The notes under the pieces: generated by a model
What the model was told of the DNA's origin: nothing
The model's database searches: none
What the model saw: only the letters and a program-made list of their open reading frames with translations
Made by a program: the position numbers and the translations under genes
Shown here: piece by piece, positions 7,180-14,395 of the stretch
Layout: every line of letters starts with the position of its first letter
Position numbering within the stretch: position 1 is the first letter of the stretch
Assembly (NCBI GenBank): GCA_910577755.1
Contig: CAJTNL010000023.1
Coordinates: 1-21,071, forward strand
DNA: 21,071 bases
Source of the DNA: an uncultured Eubacteriales bacterium
GTDB taxonomy: Bacteria; Bacillota; Clostridia; Oscillospirales; Acutalibacteraceae
Direction: 5' to 3'

Positions 7180-7205
7180 ATTGGAAAAATTTATGAAACT
7201 TCTTG
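7174..7205 (+). repeat. Direct repeat copy B (terminator-promoter junction)
   Basis: Second copy of the 32-base junction repeat, 29 of 32 identical to 6544-6575. Like copy A it begins in a terminator T-run and runs into a -35 box. It marks the right end of the toxin-antitoxin module. Confidence 0.8.
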
Positions 7206-7231
7206 ACATGGTGATTAAGTGGTGATATTAT
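7203..7231 (+). promoter_or_regulatory. Promoter of the ribbon-helix-helix gene with a repeated operator motif
   Basis: TTGACA (7203-7208), 17 bases, TATTAT (7226-7231), with TG at 7223-7224 as in an extended -10. Between and over the boxes GGTGAT occurs twice, at 7210-7215 and 7221-7226, 11 bases apart, so both face the same side of the helix. Tandem half-sites at this spacing suit a small ribbon-helix-helix repressor such as the one encoded next. Confidence 0.8.
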
Positions 7232-7254
7232 ACATATATAAGGAGGTGTTAAAA

Positions 7255-7470
7255 ATGTCACCACGGGGGAAAAATAATTCGGAAAGAATTAATGTTTTCT
7301 TTTCACCTGATGTCGTACAAGAGCTAAAATTGATTGCAGGAAAAAAGGGAACGACTGTTAGTGGTTTGGTGAGAATGATTGTTCATAGTTATTTAGATGA
7401 ACAACATGCAAAAAATGTTTTTGAGTTTATTGCAAACGCACCAAAAGGCACTTATGACCCGTATGAATAG
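7255..7470 (+). CDS. Ribbon-helix-helix DNA-binding protein
   Basis: 71 residues. AGGAGGTG (7241-7248) stands 6 bases before the ATG at 7255; a GTG at 7219 in frame lies inside the promoter and is rejected. After a basic N-terminus (MSPRGKNNSERINVFFS) the RINVFFS strand is the part that enters the major groove in this fold. It is followed by two helices, PDVVQELKLIAGKKG and TTVSGLVRMIVHSYLDEQ. The acidic tail (NAPKGTYDPYE) is not recognised. Such small proteins act as repressors, often of their own operon, and the GGTGAT repeats at its promoter are a likely site. No toxin gene follows it, so it seems to be a free-standing regulator rather than an antitoxin. Confidence 0.8.
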   Translation: MSPRGKNNSERINVFFSPDVVQELKLIAGKKGTTVSGLVRMIVHSYLDEQHAKNVFEFIANAPKGTYDPYE

Positions 7471-7472
7471 GA

Positions 7473-7511
7473 AAACGCCCGCCATTCCAACCAAAGAACC
7501 AGCGAGCGTTT
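7473..7511 (+). terminator. Stem-loop after the ribbon-helix-helix gene, possible weak terminator
   Basis: AAACGCCCGC (7473-7482) pairs with GCGAGCGTTT (7502-7511) at 9 of 10 positions around a 19-base loop. Only TTT ends the stem, followed by ATAT, so termination would be weak. It may instead be an attenuator or processing site between this gene and the BRO gene. Confidence 0.45.
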
Positions 7512-7520
7512 ATATCACAA

Positions 7521-7581
7521 CCACGAAAGGTTGATAAATCTATTATATCATTTCTTTCGTGGGAAATCAAATACGAAAGGA
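7521..7581 (+). promoter_or_regulatory. Leader of the BRO gene with two competing hairpins
   Basis: ACGAAAG occurs at 7523-7529 and 7573-7579, and its complement CTTTCGT at 7554-7560. The complement can pair upstream (CCACGAAAG 7521-7529 with CTTTCGTGG 7554-7562, 9 bp) or downstream (7552-7560 with 7573-7581, 9 bp with one G-T). The downstream pairing covers GAAAGGA, the ribosome binding site of the BRO gene. CAACC (7518-7522) and GGTTG (7529-7533) can also form a small hairpin showing ACGAAA in its loop. TATTAT at 7541-7546 could be a -10 box with no good -35. Confidence 0.5.
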
Positions 7582-7589
7582 TTTAAGTT

Positions 7590-8573
7590 ATGGATGACTT
7601 AATGGTATTTAATAGTGTAGAATTTGGTCAATTATCAATTTTTATGATTAACGGTAAAGAATATTTTCCGGCAACAACTTGTGCTAAAGCTTTGGGGTAT
7701 GACCAGCCTCATAAAGCTATAGCTAGACATTGCAAATATGGTACGGTACAAAACGTACCCCACCCACAGAGTAAAACTAAAACGATTAAAATGACGTTAA
7801 TTCCAGAGCCTGATTTATGGAGGCTGATTATTCGCTCTCAGTTACCAGCTGCCGAACGTTATGAGCGCTGGGTATTTGAGGAAGTACTTCCCTCGATTCG
7901 CAAAACAGGCAGCTATAGCCTAGGGCAGAAACAAGAGCCACCATATGAATATTTTGATAAAGAATTCAACGGTGTACCGGTAGTAAGTACTTTGGATATA
8001 GCACATTTTACAGGACTGTCACAAGCTAATGTAAAATACTATCTAAACAAATGCGATTTGATATGCGGCATTGATTATTTTGTTGCAGAGGGTAGAGCAT
8101 TAGCGAAGATGAAAAAGCGATACCCCAAGCTATCAGTAATGATTTCAAAAATGTTATTATTTACAAAGTCTGGTTTTGATAAGCTGATGAAAGAGTGTGG
8201 GGCAAATGTTAATTCGCTAAAATGTTTTGAAAATATAAAATGCTCTGAACCTGTTAATGATATGCACATACTAATTGACACTGTATTAGTTGAATTGAAT
8301 CAATTGCACGATACAGTTAAGAAGTTAGACCGATACAACACGGTAGCAGAGCAGAAACTCTATAAAGATAAAATTAAAAAGCTGGAAAGGTCTGTATCAC
8401 AAAAACTTGTCGTGATTAGTCAGGTAGATATGCAAAATATTACAGGGAATTTTGATGTTGTAGCGATTGATAAGAAAAAAATACTTGAATCAAAGCAATA
8501 CAGTTTTTTAGAACAACCACTAGCGGCATTTTATAGCGAAAAAGGAAACACAACGGCGGCTATACTGAAATAA
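7590..8573 (+). CDS. BRO-family phage antirepressor-like protein (Bro-N plus ORF6N-like region)
   Basis: 327 residues. Residues about 15-110 form a Bro-N domain: ISIFMINGKEYFPATT-type opening (here LSIFMINGKEYFPATTCAKA), then LGYDQPHKAIARHCKYG, and RYERWVFEEVLPSIRKTGSY at its end. This domain binds DNA in baculovirus and phage proteins. Residues about 125-205 (VPVVSTLDIAHFTGLSQANV to LFTKSGFDKLMKECGANVN) look like an ORF6N-type phage domain. The rest is helical with a coiled-coil-like piece near 235-275 and no clear match. Phage proteins of this build usually act as antirepressors or regulators. The ATG follows GAAAGGA by 8 bases, and that site can be hidden by the leader hairpin. A terminator follows at 8588. 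An early-type regulator inside the tail cluster is unusual. Confidence 0.85.
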   Translation: MDDLMVFNSVEFGQLSIFMINGKEYFPATTCAKALGYDQPHKAIARHCKYGTVQNVPHPQSKTKTIKMTLIPEPDLWRLIIRSQLPAAERYERWVFEEVLPSIRKTGSYSLGQKQEPPYEYFDKEFNGVPVVSTLDIAHFTGLSQANVKYYLNKCDLICGIDYFVAEGRALAKMKKRYPKLSVMISKMLLFTKSGFDKLMKECGANVNSLKCFENIKCSEPVNDMHILIDTVLVELNQLHDTVKKLDRYNTVAEQKLYKDKIKKLERSVSQKLVVISQVDMQNITGNFDVVAIDKKKILESKQYSFLEQPLAAFYSEKGNTTAAILK

Positions 8574-8587
8574 TTGAATATTGTAAG

Positions 8588-8619
8588 AAGCATTGTACAG
8601 AAATGTACAGTGCTTTTTT
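8588..8619 (+). terminator. Intrinsic terminator between the BRO and Rha genes
   Basis: AAGCATTGTAC (8588-8598) pairs with GTACAGTGCTT (8605-8615), 11 bp with one G-T, around a 6-base loop, then TTTTTT (8614-8619). Confidence 0.88.
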
Positions 8620-8657
8620 ATACCCAAAATAAAACAAAAGAAAGGATTGCTTTTTTT

Positions 8658-9326
8658 ATGTTAGTAAAAATTAGTGGGAAGAAAAATGAGGAAATTTTAA
8701 TTACAACAAGCCGAGATGTAGCAAAAGTTTTCGGAAAAGAGCACAATAAGGTGCTGCGCGATATAAGAGAACTTGAGTGTTCGAAAGGGTTTCGACTGTC
8801 CAATTTTGGACAGTCCTCATATACGAATGCACAAGGCAAGGAACAGCCGTGCTACCACATGACGCGTGACGGATTCACTCTATTGGTTATGGGTTACACA
8901 GGCGAAAAGGCTATGCAATTTAAAGAATCCTATATCCATGCTTTCAACGAAATGGAAAAAGAATTAAAACGTCTTTACGCAGAACGGCAGCAGTGGGAAA
9001 TTGAGCGAGCAAAAGGAATTTTAGTACGTCATATTTTAACGGATACAATTAAAATGAAAGTCGCAGACAGTCCGAATAAAAAGTTTATGTATCCAAATTA
9101 CACGAAACTAATTTACAAAACACTGTTTGGAAAAACATTAAAAGAATTACAACAAGAATATGGGGTGAAAGGAAAAGAATCTATAAGGGACTACCTAACA
9201 GCAGAACAATTAAAGGACATAGAAAGCACAGAAATGCTTGTTTCCTCTCTAATTAACTGTGGTTGGGGATATGATAAAATCAAAGAATTTATTCAACAAA
9301 ATTTAATACAAAAATTAGCTTCATAA
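8658..9326 (+). CDS. Rha-family phage regulatory protein
   Basis: 222 residues. The ATG at 8658 is used because AAAGGA (8641-8646) precedes it by 11 bases; the longer frame from 8574 runs through the terminator stem. Residues about 10-100 carry the Rha domain: TTSRDVAKVFGKEHNKVLRD, then NFGQSSYTNAQGKEQPCYHM and TRDGFTLLVMGYTGEKAMQF. The C-terminal part from about 105 (RQQWEIERAKGILVRHILTD, EYGVKGKESIRDYLTAEQ) resembles the ORF6C domain found in phage antirepressors. Rha proteins are phage regulators; in lambdoid phages one hinders growth in some host backgrounds. It has no obvious promoter of its own, so it may be expressed by readthrough of the terminator before it. Confidence 0.88.
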   Translation: MLVKISGKKNEEILITTSRDVAKVFGKEHNKVLRDIRELECSKGFRLSNFGQSSYTNAQGKEQPCYHMTRDGFTLLVMGYTGEKAMQFKESYIHAFNEMEKELKRLYAERQQWEIERAKGILVRHILTDTIKMKVADSPNKKFMYPNYTKLIYKTLFGKTLKELQQEYGVKGKESIRDYLTAEQLKDIESTEMLVSSLINCGWGYDKIKEFIQQNLIQKLAS

Positions 9327-9327
9327 G

Positions 9328-9357
9328 GCGTTTACAGAAGTGTAGACGCTTTTTTTA
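9328..9357 (+). terminator. Intrinsic terminator directly before the tape measure gene
   Basis: GCGTTTACA (9328-9336), loop GAAG, TGTAGACGC (9341-9349): 9 bp with one G-T, then TTTTTTTT (9350-9357). It begins just after the Rha stop and ends 7 bases before the tape measure ribosome binding site (AAGGAG, near 9365-9370). Confidence 0.88.
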
Positions 9358-9378
9358 TGCCAAAAAGGAGTTGATGCA

Positions 9379-12300
9379 ATGGCAGACGGAAAAATTATTA
9401 TAGAAACAGACCTTGATTCCAGTGGGATAAAGACAGGTTTATCAAAACTAAGCAATATTGCAAAAACAGGTTTAAAAACAACGGTTACCGCAATCACAGC
9501 CGCAGGGACAGCTTTGGCGGGTTTAGGTGGAGCGGCTATTAAAGTTGGGGCGGACTTTGAGGCGGGGATGTCCGAAGTACAAGCTATTGCCAGAGCAAGT
9601 GCAGAGGATATGGAATTGCTCAAAGAAAAAGCTAAGGAAATGGGCGCAAAAACTAAATACAGCGCAAGTGAATCCGCAGAAGCTTTTAAATACATGGCGA
9701 TGGCTGGCTGGGGTACGCAGGATATGTTGGACGGTATTTCCGGCGTTATGTCGTTAGCCGCTGCATCAGGAGAGGAACTTGGGCTTGTTTCTGATATTGT
9801 AACGGATTCTTTGACAGCGTTTGGTTTATCAGCAAAAGAAGCGGCTCATTTTTCAGATGTTCTAGCAATAGCCGCAACGTCAACTAATACAGACGTTTCA
9901 AAAATGGGGTATACGTTTAAATATGTTGCGCCAGTTGCAGGTGCGCTAGGGTTTTCGGTTGAGGATACGGCGGTTGCTATTGGTTTAATGGCCAATTCGG
10001 GTATCAAGGCAGAAATGGCAGGCACAAACCTTAGAGCCATGCTTACAAATCTGTCAAAGCCAACCAAAGAAGTGCAAGGCTATATGGACAAGTTAAATGT
10101 GTCTTTAACGGATTCACAAGGGCAAGTGAAACCACTTAACCAACTGATGGGAGAAATGCGTGAAAGCTTCAAAAATCTAACAGACGCACAAAAGGCAGAG
10201 TATGCCGCAGGTATTGCCGGCAAAGAAGCTATGTCCGGCTTATTAGCCATTGTGAAAGCCAGCGATGAGGATTTTGCAAAACTAACCGAGCAAATCAATA
10301 ACTGTAACGGTGCATCAGAGCAAGCCGCAAAGGTTATGAATGATAATTTAAAGGGCAGCGTCCGTTTGCTTAAAAGCGCATTGGAATCACTGGGAATAGA
10401 GTTTTATGAGAGTGTAGACGCACCTATGAAAGATATTGTAAATACTGCAACAGGTATGGTTGATAATCTCAACAAAGCCTTTAAAAACGGCGGGCTGTCA
10501 GGATTAGTCAGCGAACTGGGGACAGTATTTGCAGACGTGGTTACAATGGCGGCAAACAGCGCACCTAAAATGATTGAAGCGGCAATCAATATGATTCAGT
10601 CTTTTTTGAGTGGAATACAAAACAATTCAAATCAAATTGGAGAAGCGGCCGTCAAGATAGGGAAAGCCTTATTAAATGGACTTGTCACAACTGCCCCGCA
10701 AATTGCACAAGTGGGATTCAATTTAATGGCGGCATTTGTTGGTGGGATATTCGGGAGCGGCGTTGGAGAACAGGTAGCGTCTATAGGTAAATCTATTGCT
10801 GATACATTTCGTTCGATGTTAAAAGCGGTTGGCTCTGCAATACAGGCTCTAAAGCCTGTAATAACCAATGTGGCAACAGTTATAACCGGTACTGTAAATG
10901 CAGCGTTAAAGGTGTTCAGCGGTATTGTTACATTTCTGGCAAATAACATAAAAGCATTTATCCCTTTAATAAGTGCGGCCGCTGCGGCTTTTGGAACATG
11001 GAAAGCCGTTCAAACCGTATCAAAATCTATGGAGAAAGCCAATAAAGCGATAGAGGCATTTAATGCGCTGAATACCATTTTTGCAAAAAGGTTGATGGTA
11101 TCTACAGGTGCAATTACCGCCAAACAAATTGCGGTTGGCGTATTGACAGGCAAAATTAAATTAGCGACAGCGGCGAAAGCGGCATTTAGTGCAATTAAGT
11201 TAACCAATCCATGGTTAGCGATTGGTGCAGCCGTTGCAGGAGCCGCCGCCGGTATTGTGGGCCTGGTTTCATGTTTATCTTCTGAGAAGAAAAAACATAA
11301 GGAACTGATGGAATCCATAGAAAAAGAGAAAAAGGCAAGAGAGGATTTACACACTGAACAGCAAAAGAAACTAAAAACCGATTTAACTGAGATCAACCGA
11401 ACTGAAGAATTAAACCGAGAATTAAAACATTTGGTTGACGCTAACGGAAAAGTAAAAAAAGGCTATGAAGCCCGCGCTAACTATATCATGACGGAGCTGA
11501 ACAAGGCTTGCGGTACTGAAATGGAACTGATAAATGGCGTGATTATTGGCTACGGTAAATTAACCGACCAATACCATGCTGTATTAGATCAGTCAAAGGC
11601 TTGGAATGACGAATTAAAAAACCTTGTGGATTCTACAGGTAAGATTAAACAGGGAGAAGAAGCGCGCGCAAAAGTTTTGACTGAAAATCTCAATCAGGCA
11701 ATGGGGGCAAACTATGAGATAACCAACGGCACAATTCAAAACTATGAACAATTATCCGCATCAATTGACACGCAAATAGGGCAAAACCGCGCTCTTGCAG
11801 ACGAACTGAATACCTTATTAGACCAAAACGGGAAAGTAAAAGCGGGTTATGAAGAGCGCGCTGAATTCATTTTAGGAGAGCTTTCCAAGGCTACCGGTAT
11901 TGAGATTGGTAGTCTTGAGGAACTGCAAAAAGCGCATCAAGGTTTGCAGGATGAGATTGATAAAACCATTGAAAAGAAAAAAGCGGCTATTATTGTAGAA
12001 TCTTATGAGGATGTATACAAAAACGCGCTGGAAAAACAAACGCAGAGTTTAATAGATTTGGGAGAGCTACAAAAAGAATATGATGCGGCAAAAAAAGAGC
12101 ATGACGACTATAAATCGAGTCGGCCCGATAACATTGACGGTAGAGCTGACAGATATTTAGGTCAATTAAAATCCAAGATGGATGAAGCTGAAACAAGGCT
12201 AAAAAACCATGTCGAGGTTGTTGACGGCTATTTTTTAGATATCGCAGACATTGAAAACTTACACGTCATGTTGGAAAGCGGCAATCAGGAAGACATAGCA

Positions 12301-13563
12301 AAGATTTTGGCAAGGGGTGCGGCTACTTATGATGAGACCGGAAAGCTGATTGTACGCACTGTTGAAGAAAATCTGGAACTTGAGCGGGCAAAGCGAGCTG
12401 AATACGCTAAATTACAGAATCAAGCAACTACTGAGGAAAAACGGAAAGAATATGAAACTCAAATAAAAACGTGCGATGCTAATATCAAAGTATTAGAAAA
12501 TGAGATGGCGGCTAAAACGGCTGTCGTTTCATCCGGTATGCAAAATTTACTTACACAGCAAATAACCCTGATTGATTCCCACGGAGAGCAATTTCAAGTT
12601 TCTTTTGAAGAGTTAATGGCGAAAGGGCAGGAAGGTCTTAAAAACGGCGAAGCTGGTGTAAGTCTCGCTATGTCTGAAAATATGGACGCTATCTTAAAAG
12701 CTATTATGGATTCGGAGCTTCCCATAGAAGAACAAACAAAGGCTCTGGCAGACGTACAGGCAAAGATATTTAACAATAATATCCCTGTTGTAGAGGCAAA
12801 AGAACAAGCGGCTATGCAGGCGGTGCTAAGCGCAATACAAAGCACAAATCCCAATATGGCGGCTTCTGTATCAGCTTTGCTCAATGCTGGTATCCTCCAG
12901 ATGGAAAACGGTAAATTGGAGTTTACCGAAAAGGCAAAACAGTTAGGTCTTGATGGGGCACAAGCCATTAAAGATACTAAGGATGAGTATGAGGAGGCGG
13001 CGAAAGGAATTACGGAGGGCGCAGGTTCTGGTGTTACGAAGAATTCTTCATTGTTTTTGAACCCTGTTACAACTTTAGCATCTTTCGCAGCGCAAGCTTT
13101 TCAAAAGGCGTTAGAAATCAATTCTCCGTCAAAAGTGTTTGCAAATATAGCAAAATCCATTCCAGAGGGTATCGCGGTAGGTATCAAAAACAATGAAGAT
13201 GAAGCGATACATGCAGTAGATAACTTAACGCAGGATGTCATTGATAAGGCTAATAGTAATTTCAACAGTTTAGATTTATTAGGCGGAATATCGCAGCAGG
13301 GAACAAATGCAGCGGAATTGATGGAGAAAATCAAAAGTATAGACGTTACAGCCATCATGGATAAAGCAAGAGCGGCGGTATATGCCAGTCAGGCAGAAAC
13401 CAGTCAAGCATTTGCAGCAAGGGCAGGGGTTACCAATCACCAGACTACAAATTATGTAACGAAACAGCCGGTTATCAACTTCAATCAGCCTGTGGAAAGC
13501 CCTGATACTACCGCACGGGCAGTCAACAGAATTTTAACCTATGGATTGGCAGGTGATTACTAA
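9379..13563 (+). CDS. Phage tail tape measure protein
   Basis: 1394 residues, the largest gene. Residues about 80-290 form the TP901-type tape measure domain (ADFEAGMSEVQAIARAS, KTKYSASESAEAFKYMAMAG, NSGIKAEMAGTNLRAMLTNL). Hydrophobic helices occur near 35-60 and at about 608-632 (NPWLAIGAAVAGAAAGIVGL). A charged coiled coil follows from 633. Three tandem repeats of exactly 64 residues start at 681, 745 and 809, each with a GKVKxGYExRA-type motif. Near 1245 is INSPSKVF, the usual C-terminal tape measure motif, and the end has NQPVESPDTTARAVNRIL. The protein sets tail length (about 1.5 angstrom per residue, so roughly 200 nm) and may help DNA entry. AAGGAG precedes the ATG. It is split from the Gp15 gene by the island and a terminator. 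Confidence 0.95.
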   Translation: MADGKIIIETDLDSSGIKTGLSKLSNIAKTGLKTTVTAITAAGTALAGLGGAAIKVGADFEAGMSEVQAIARASAEDMELLKEKAKEMGAKTKYSASESAEAFKYMAMAGWGTQDMLDGISGVMSLAAASGEELGLVSDIVTDSLTAFGLSAKEAAHFSDVLAIAATSTNTDVSKMGYTFKYVAPVAGALGFSVEDTAVAIGLMANSGIKAEMAGTNLRAMLTNLSKPTKEVQGYMDKLNVSLTDSQGQVKPLNQLMGEMRESFKNLTDAQKAEYAAGIAGKEAMSGLLAIVKASDEDFAKLTEQINNCNGASEQAAKVMNDNLKGSVRLLKSALESLGIEFYESVDAPMKDIVNTATGMVDNLNKAFKNGGLSGLVSELGTVFADVVTMAANSAPKMIEAAINMIQSFLSGIQNNSNQIGEAAVKIGKALLNGLVTTAPQIAQVGFNLMAAFVGGIFGSGVGEQVASIGKSIADTFRSMLKAVGSAIQALKPVITNVATVITGTVNAALKVFSGIVTFLANNIKAFIPLISAAAAAFGTWKAVQTVSKSMEKANKAIEAFNALNTIFAKRLMVSTGAITAKQIAVGVLTGKIKLATAAKAAFSAIKLTNPWLAIGAAVAGAAAGIVGLVSCLSSEKKKHKELMESIEKEKKAREDLHTEQQKKLKTDLTEINRTEELNRELKHLVDANGKVKKGYEARANYIMTELNKACGTEMELINGVIIGYGKLTDQYHAVLDQSKAWNDELKNLVDSTGKIKQGEEARAKVLTENLNQAMGANYEITNGTIQNYEQLSASIDTQIGQNRALADELNTLLDQNGKVKAGYEERAEFILGELSKATGIEIGSLEELQKAHQGLQDEIDKTIEKKKAAIIVESYEDVYKNALEKQTQSLIDLGELQKEYDAAKKEHDDYKSSRPDNIDGRADRYLGQLKSKMDEAETRLKNHVEVVDGYFLDIADIENLHVMLESGNQEDIAKILARGAATYDETGKLIVRTVEENLELERAKRAEYAKLQNQATTEEKRKEYETQIKTCDANIKVLENEMAAKTAVVSSGMQNLLTQQITLIDSHGEQFQVSFEELMAKGQEGLKNGEAGVSLAMSENMDAILKAIMDSELPIEEQTKALADVQAKIFNNNIPVVEAKEQAAMQAVLSAIQSTNPNMAASVSALLNAGILQMENGKLEFTEKAKQLGLDGAQAIKDTKDEYEEAAKGITEGAGSGVTKNSSLFLNPVTTLASFAAQAFQKALEINSPSKVFANIAKSIPEGIAVGIKNNEDEAIHAVDNLTQDVIDKANSNFNSLDLLGGISQQGTNAAELMEKIKSIDVTAIMDKARAAVYASQAETSQAFAARAGVTNHQTTNYVTKQPVINFNQPVESPDTTARAVNRILTYGLAGDY
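11419..11994 (+). repeat. Three tandem 192-bp (64-codon) repeats within the tape measure gene
   Basis: Repeat starts are at 11419, 11611 and 11803, exactly 192 bases apart, encoding residues 681-744, 745-808 and 809-872. Each opens EL(K/N)xL(V/L)D, then GK(V/I)K, GYE or GEE, RA, and a helix with EL or NL. The protein repeat is clear while the DNA has drifted, so the duplications are old. The third copy is weaker in its second half. Confidence 0.8.
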
Positions 13564-14394
13564 TTGATTCGATTCCAACGAGATGACGGAAATATATTAA
13601 AGCTATCAGATTATTTCAAAATTTTAAGCATTGAGGGGTTAGGCATGTTATCACAGGAGATTTTCACAGAGAAAAGAGCGGTGGGTGATGGGGATATTGT
13701 CACAGGAACGCGCCTTAGCTCCCGTACCATTACGATTACCGCATGTAATGATTATGCAGGGGCGTTTGATACGTCAAGAACCAAAATCAATGATTATTTC
13801 AACCCGAAAAACAAGTTTAAAATCTACATAACCTATAAACAAAATACAGTGTGGTGCGAATGCTTTGTAGATACACGGAATTTACCGACAGATAATATTT
13901 ACAGTCCCCAGCTCTTTGTACTGTCCGTATATTGTCCAAGTCCCTATTTAAAATCTGCTGACAGTTTTGGAAAGAACATTGCCGGAGCTACCGCTATGAT
14001 GGGATTCCCGATTCTATCGGATAACAATAAGGGGTTTGCAGTAAGCAGACGTGACTTTGCGCCAAAGGCGTTTATTCCTAATAACGGAGCTGTGGATACC
14101 TACTGCTATGCGCAAATCAGATTGGATGAAAATACGCATGGTCTAAAAATATACAAAAATGAAAACGAGTTTATTTTATTCACTGTTCTGCTGTATGCGA
14201 ATCAATTGATTGAAATTGATTTTGAAAACAAAAAAGTATTCATTGACGGCGTATCTTCTCCCAACTGTATCGACCGCAGAAGTACTTTTTTCTCTATTGA
14301 TAAAGGCGGCTGTACGGTTTCTTATTCTTCAAGCACAAGCGATAAGGATATTCATATTTATTTATATTATCATCAACTGTATCTGGGGGTGTAG
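13564..14394 (+). CDS. Distal tail protein (Dit), siphovirus tail component family
   Basis: 276 residues, starting at a TTG at 13564 with AGGTGA about 8 bases before it, directly after the tape measure stop. No ATG near here gives the full N-terminal domain. The first half has the Dit pattern: SIEGLGMLSQEIFTEKRAVG with GDGDIVTGTRLSSRTITI, a beta-sandwich hub domain, then VWCECFVDTRNLPTDN. A second strand-rich domain follows (QLFVLSVYCPSPYLKS and on). Dit forms the hexameric ring at the tail tip, under the tape measure, where tail-tip proteins attach. It sits in the standard place after the tape measure gene. The stop is 1 base before the next ATG. Confidence 0.85.
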   Translation: MIRFQRDDGNILKLSDYFKILSIEGLGMLSQEIFTEKRAVGDGDIVTGTRLSSRTITITACNDYAGAFDTSRTKINDYFNPKNKFKIYITYKQNTVWCECFVDTRNLPTDNIYSPQLFVLSVYCPSPYLKSADSFGKNIAGATAMMGFPILSDNNKGFAVSRRDFAPKAFIPNNGAVDTYCYAQIRLDENTHGLKIYKNENEFILFTVLLYANQLIEIDFENKKVFIDGVSSPNCIDRRSTFFSIDKGGCTVSYSSSTSDKDIHIYLYYHQLYLGV

Positions 14395-14395
14395 C

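Noticed and set aside
8588..8615. TGTACA boxes in the terminator stem before the Rha gene, as a second antitoxin operator.
   Set aside because: The boxes are the two arms of a terminator hairpin and no promoter is present, so the match to the operator core is probably chance.
9321..13358. Many long - strand frames opposite the tape measure gene (up to 128 codons).
   Set aside because: They are shadows of a repetitive Ala/Lys-rich gene on the other strand; none has a start site or known domain.
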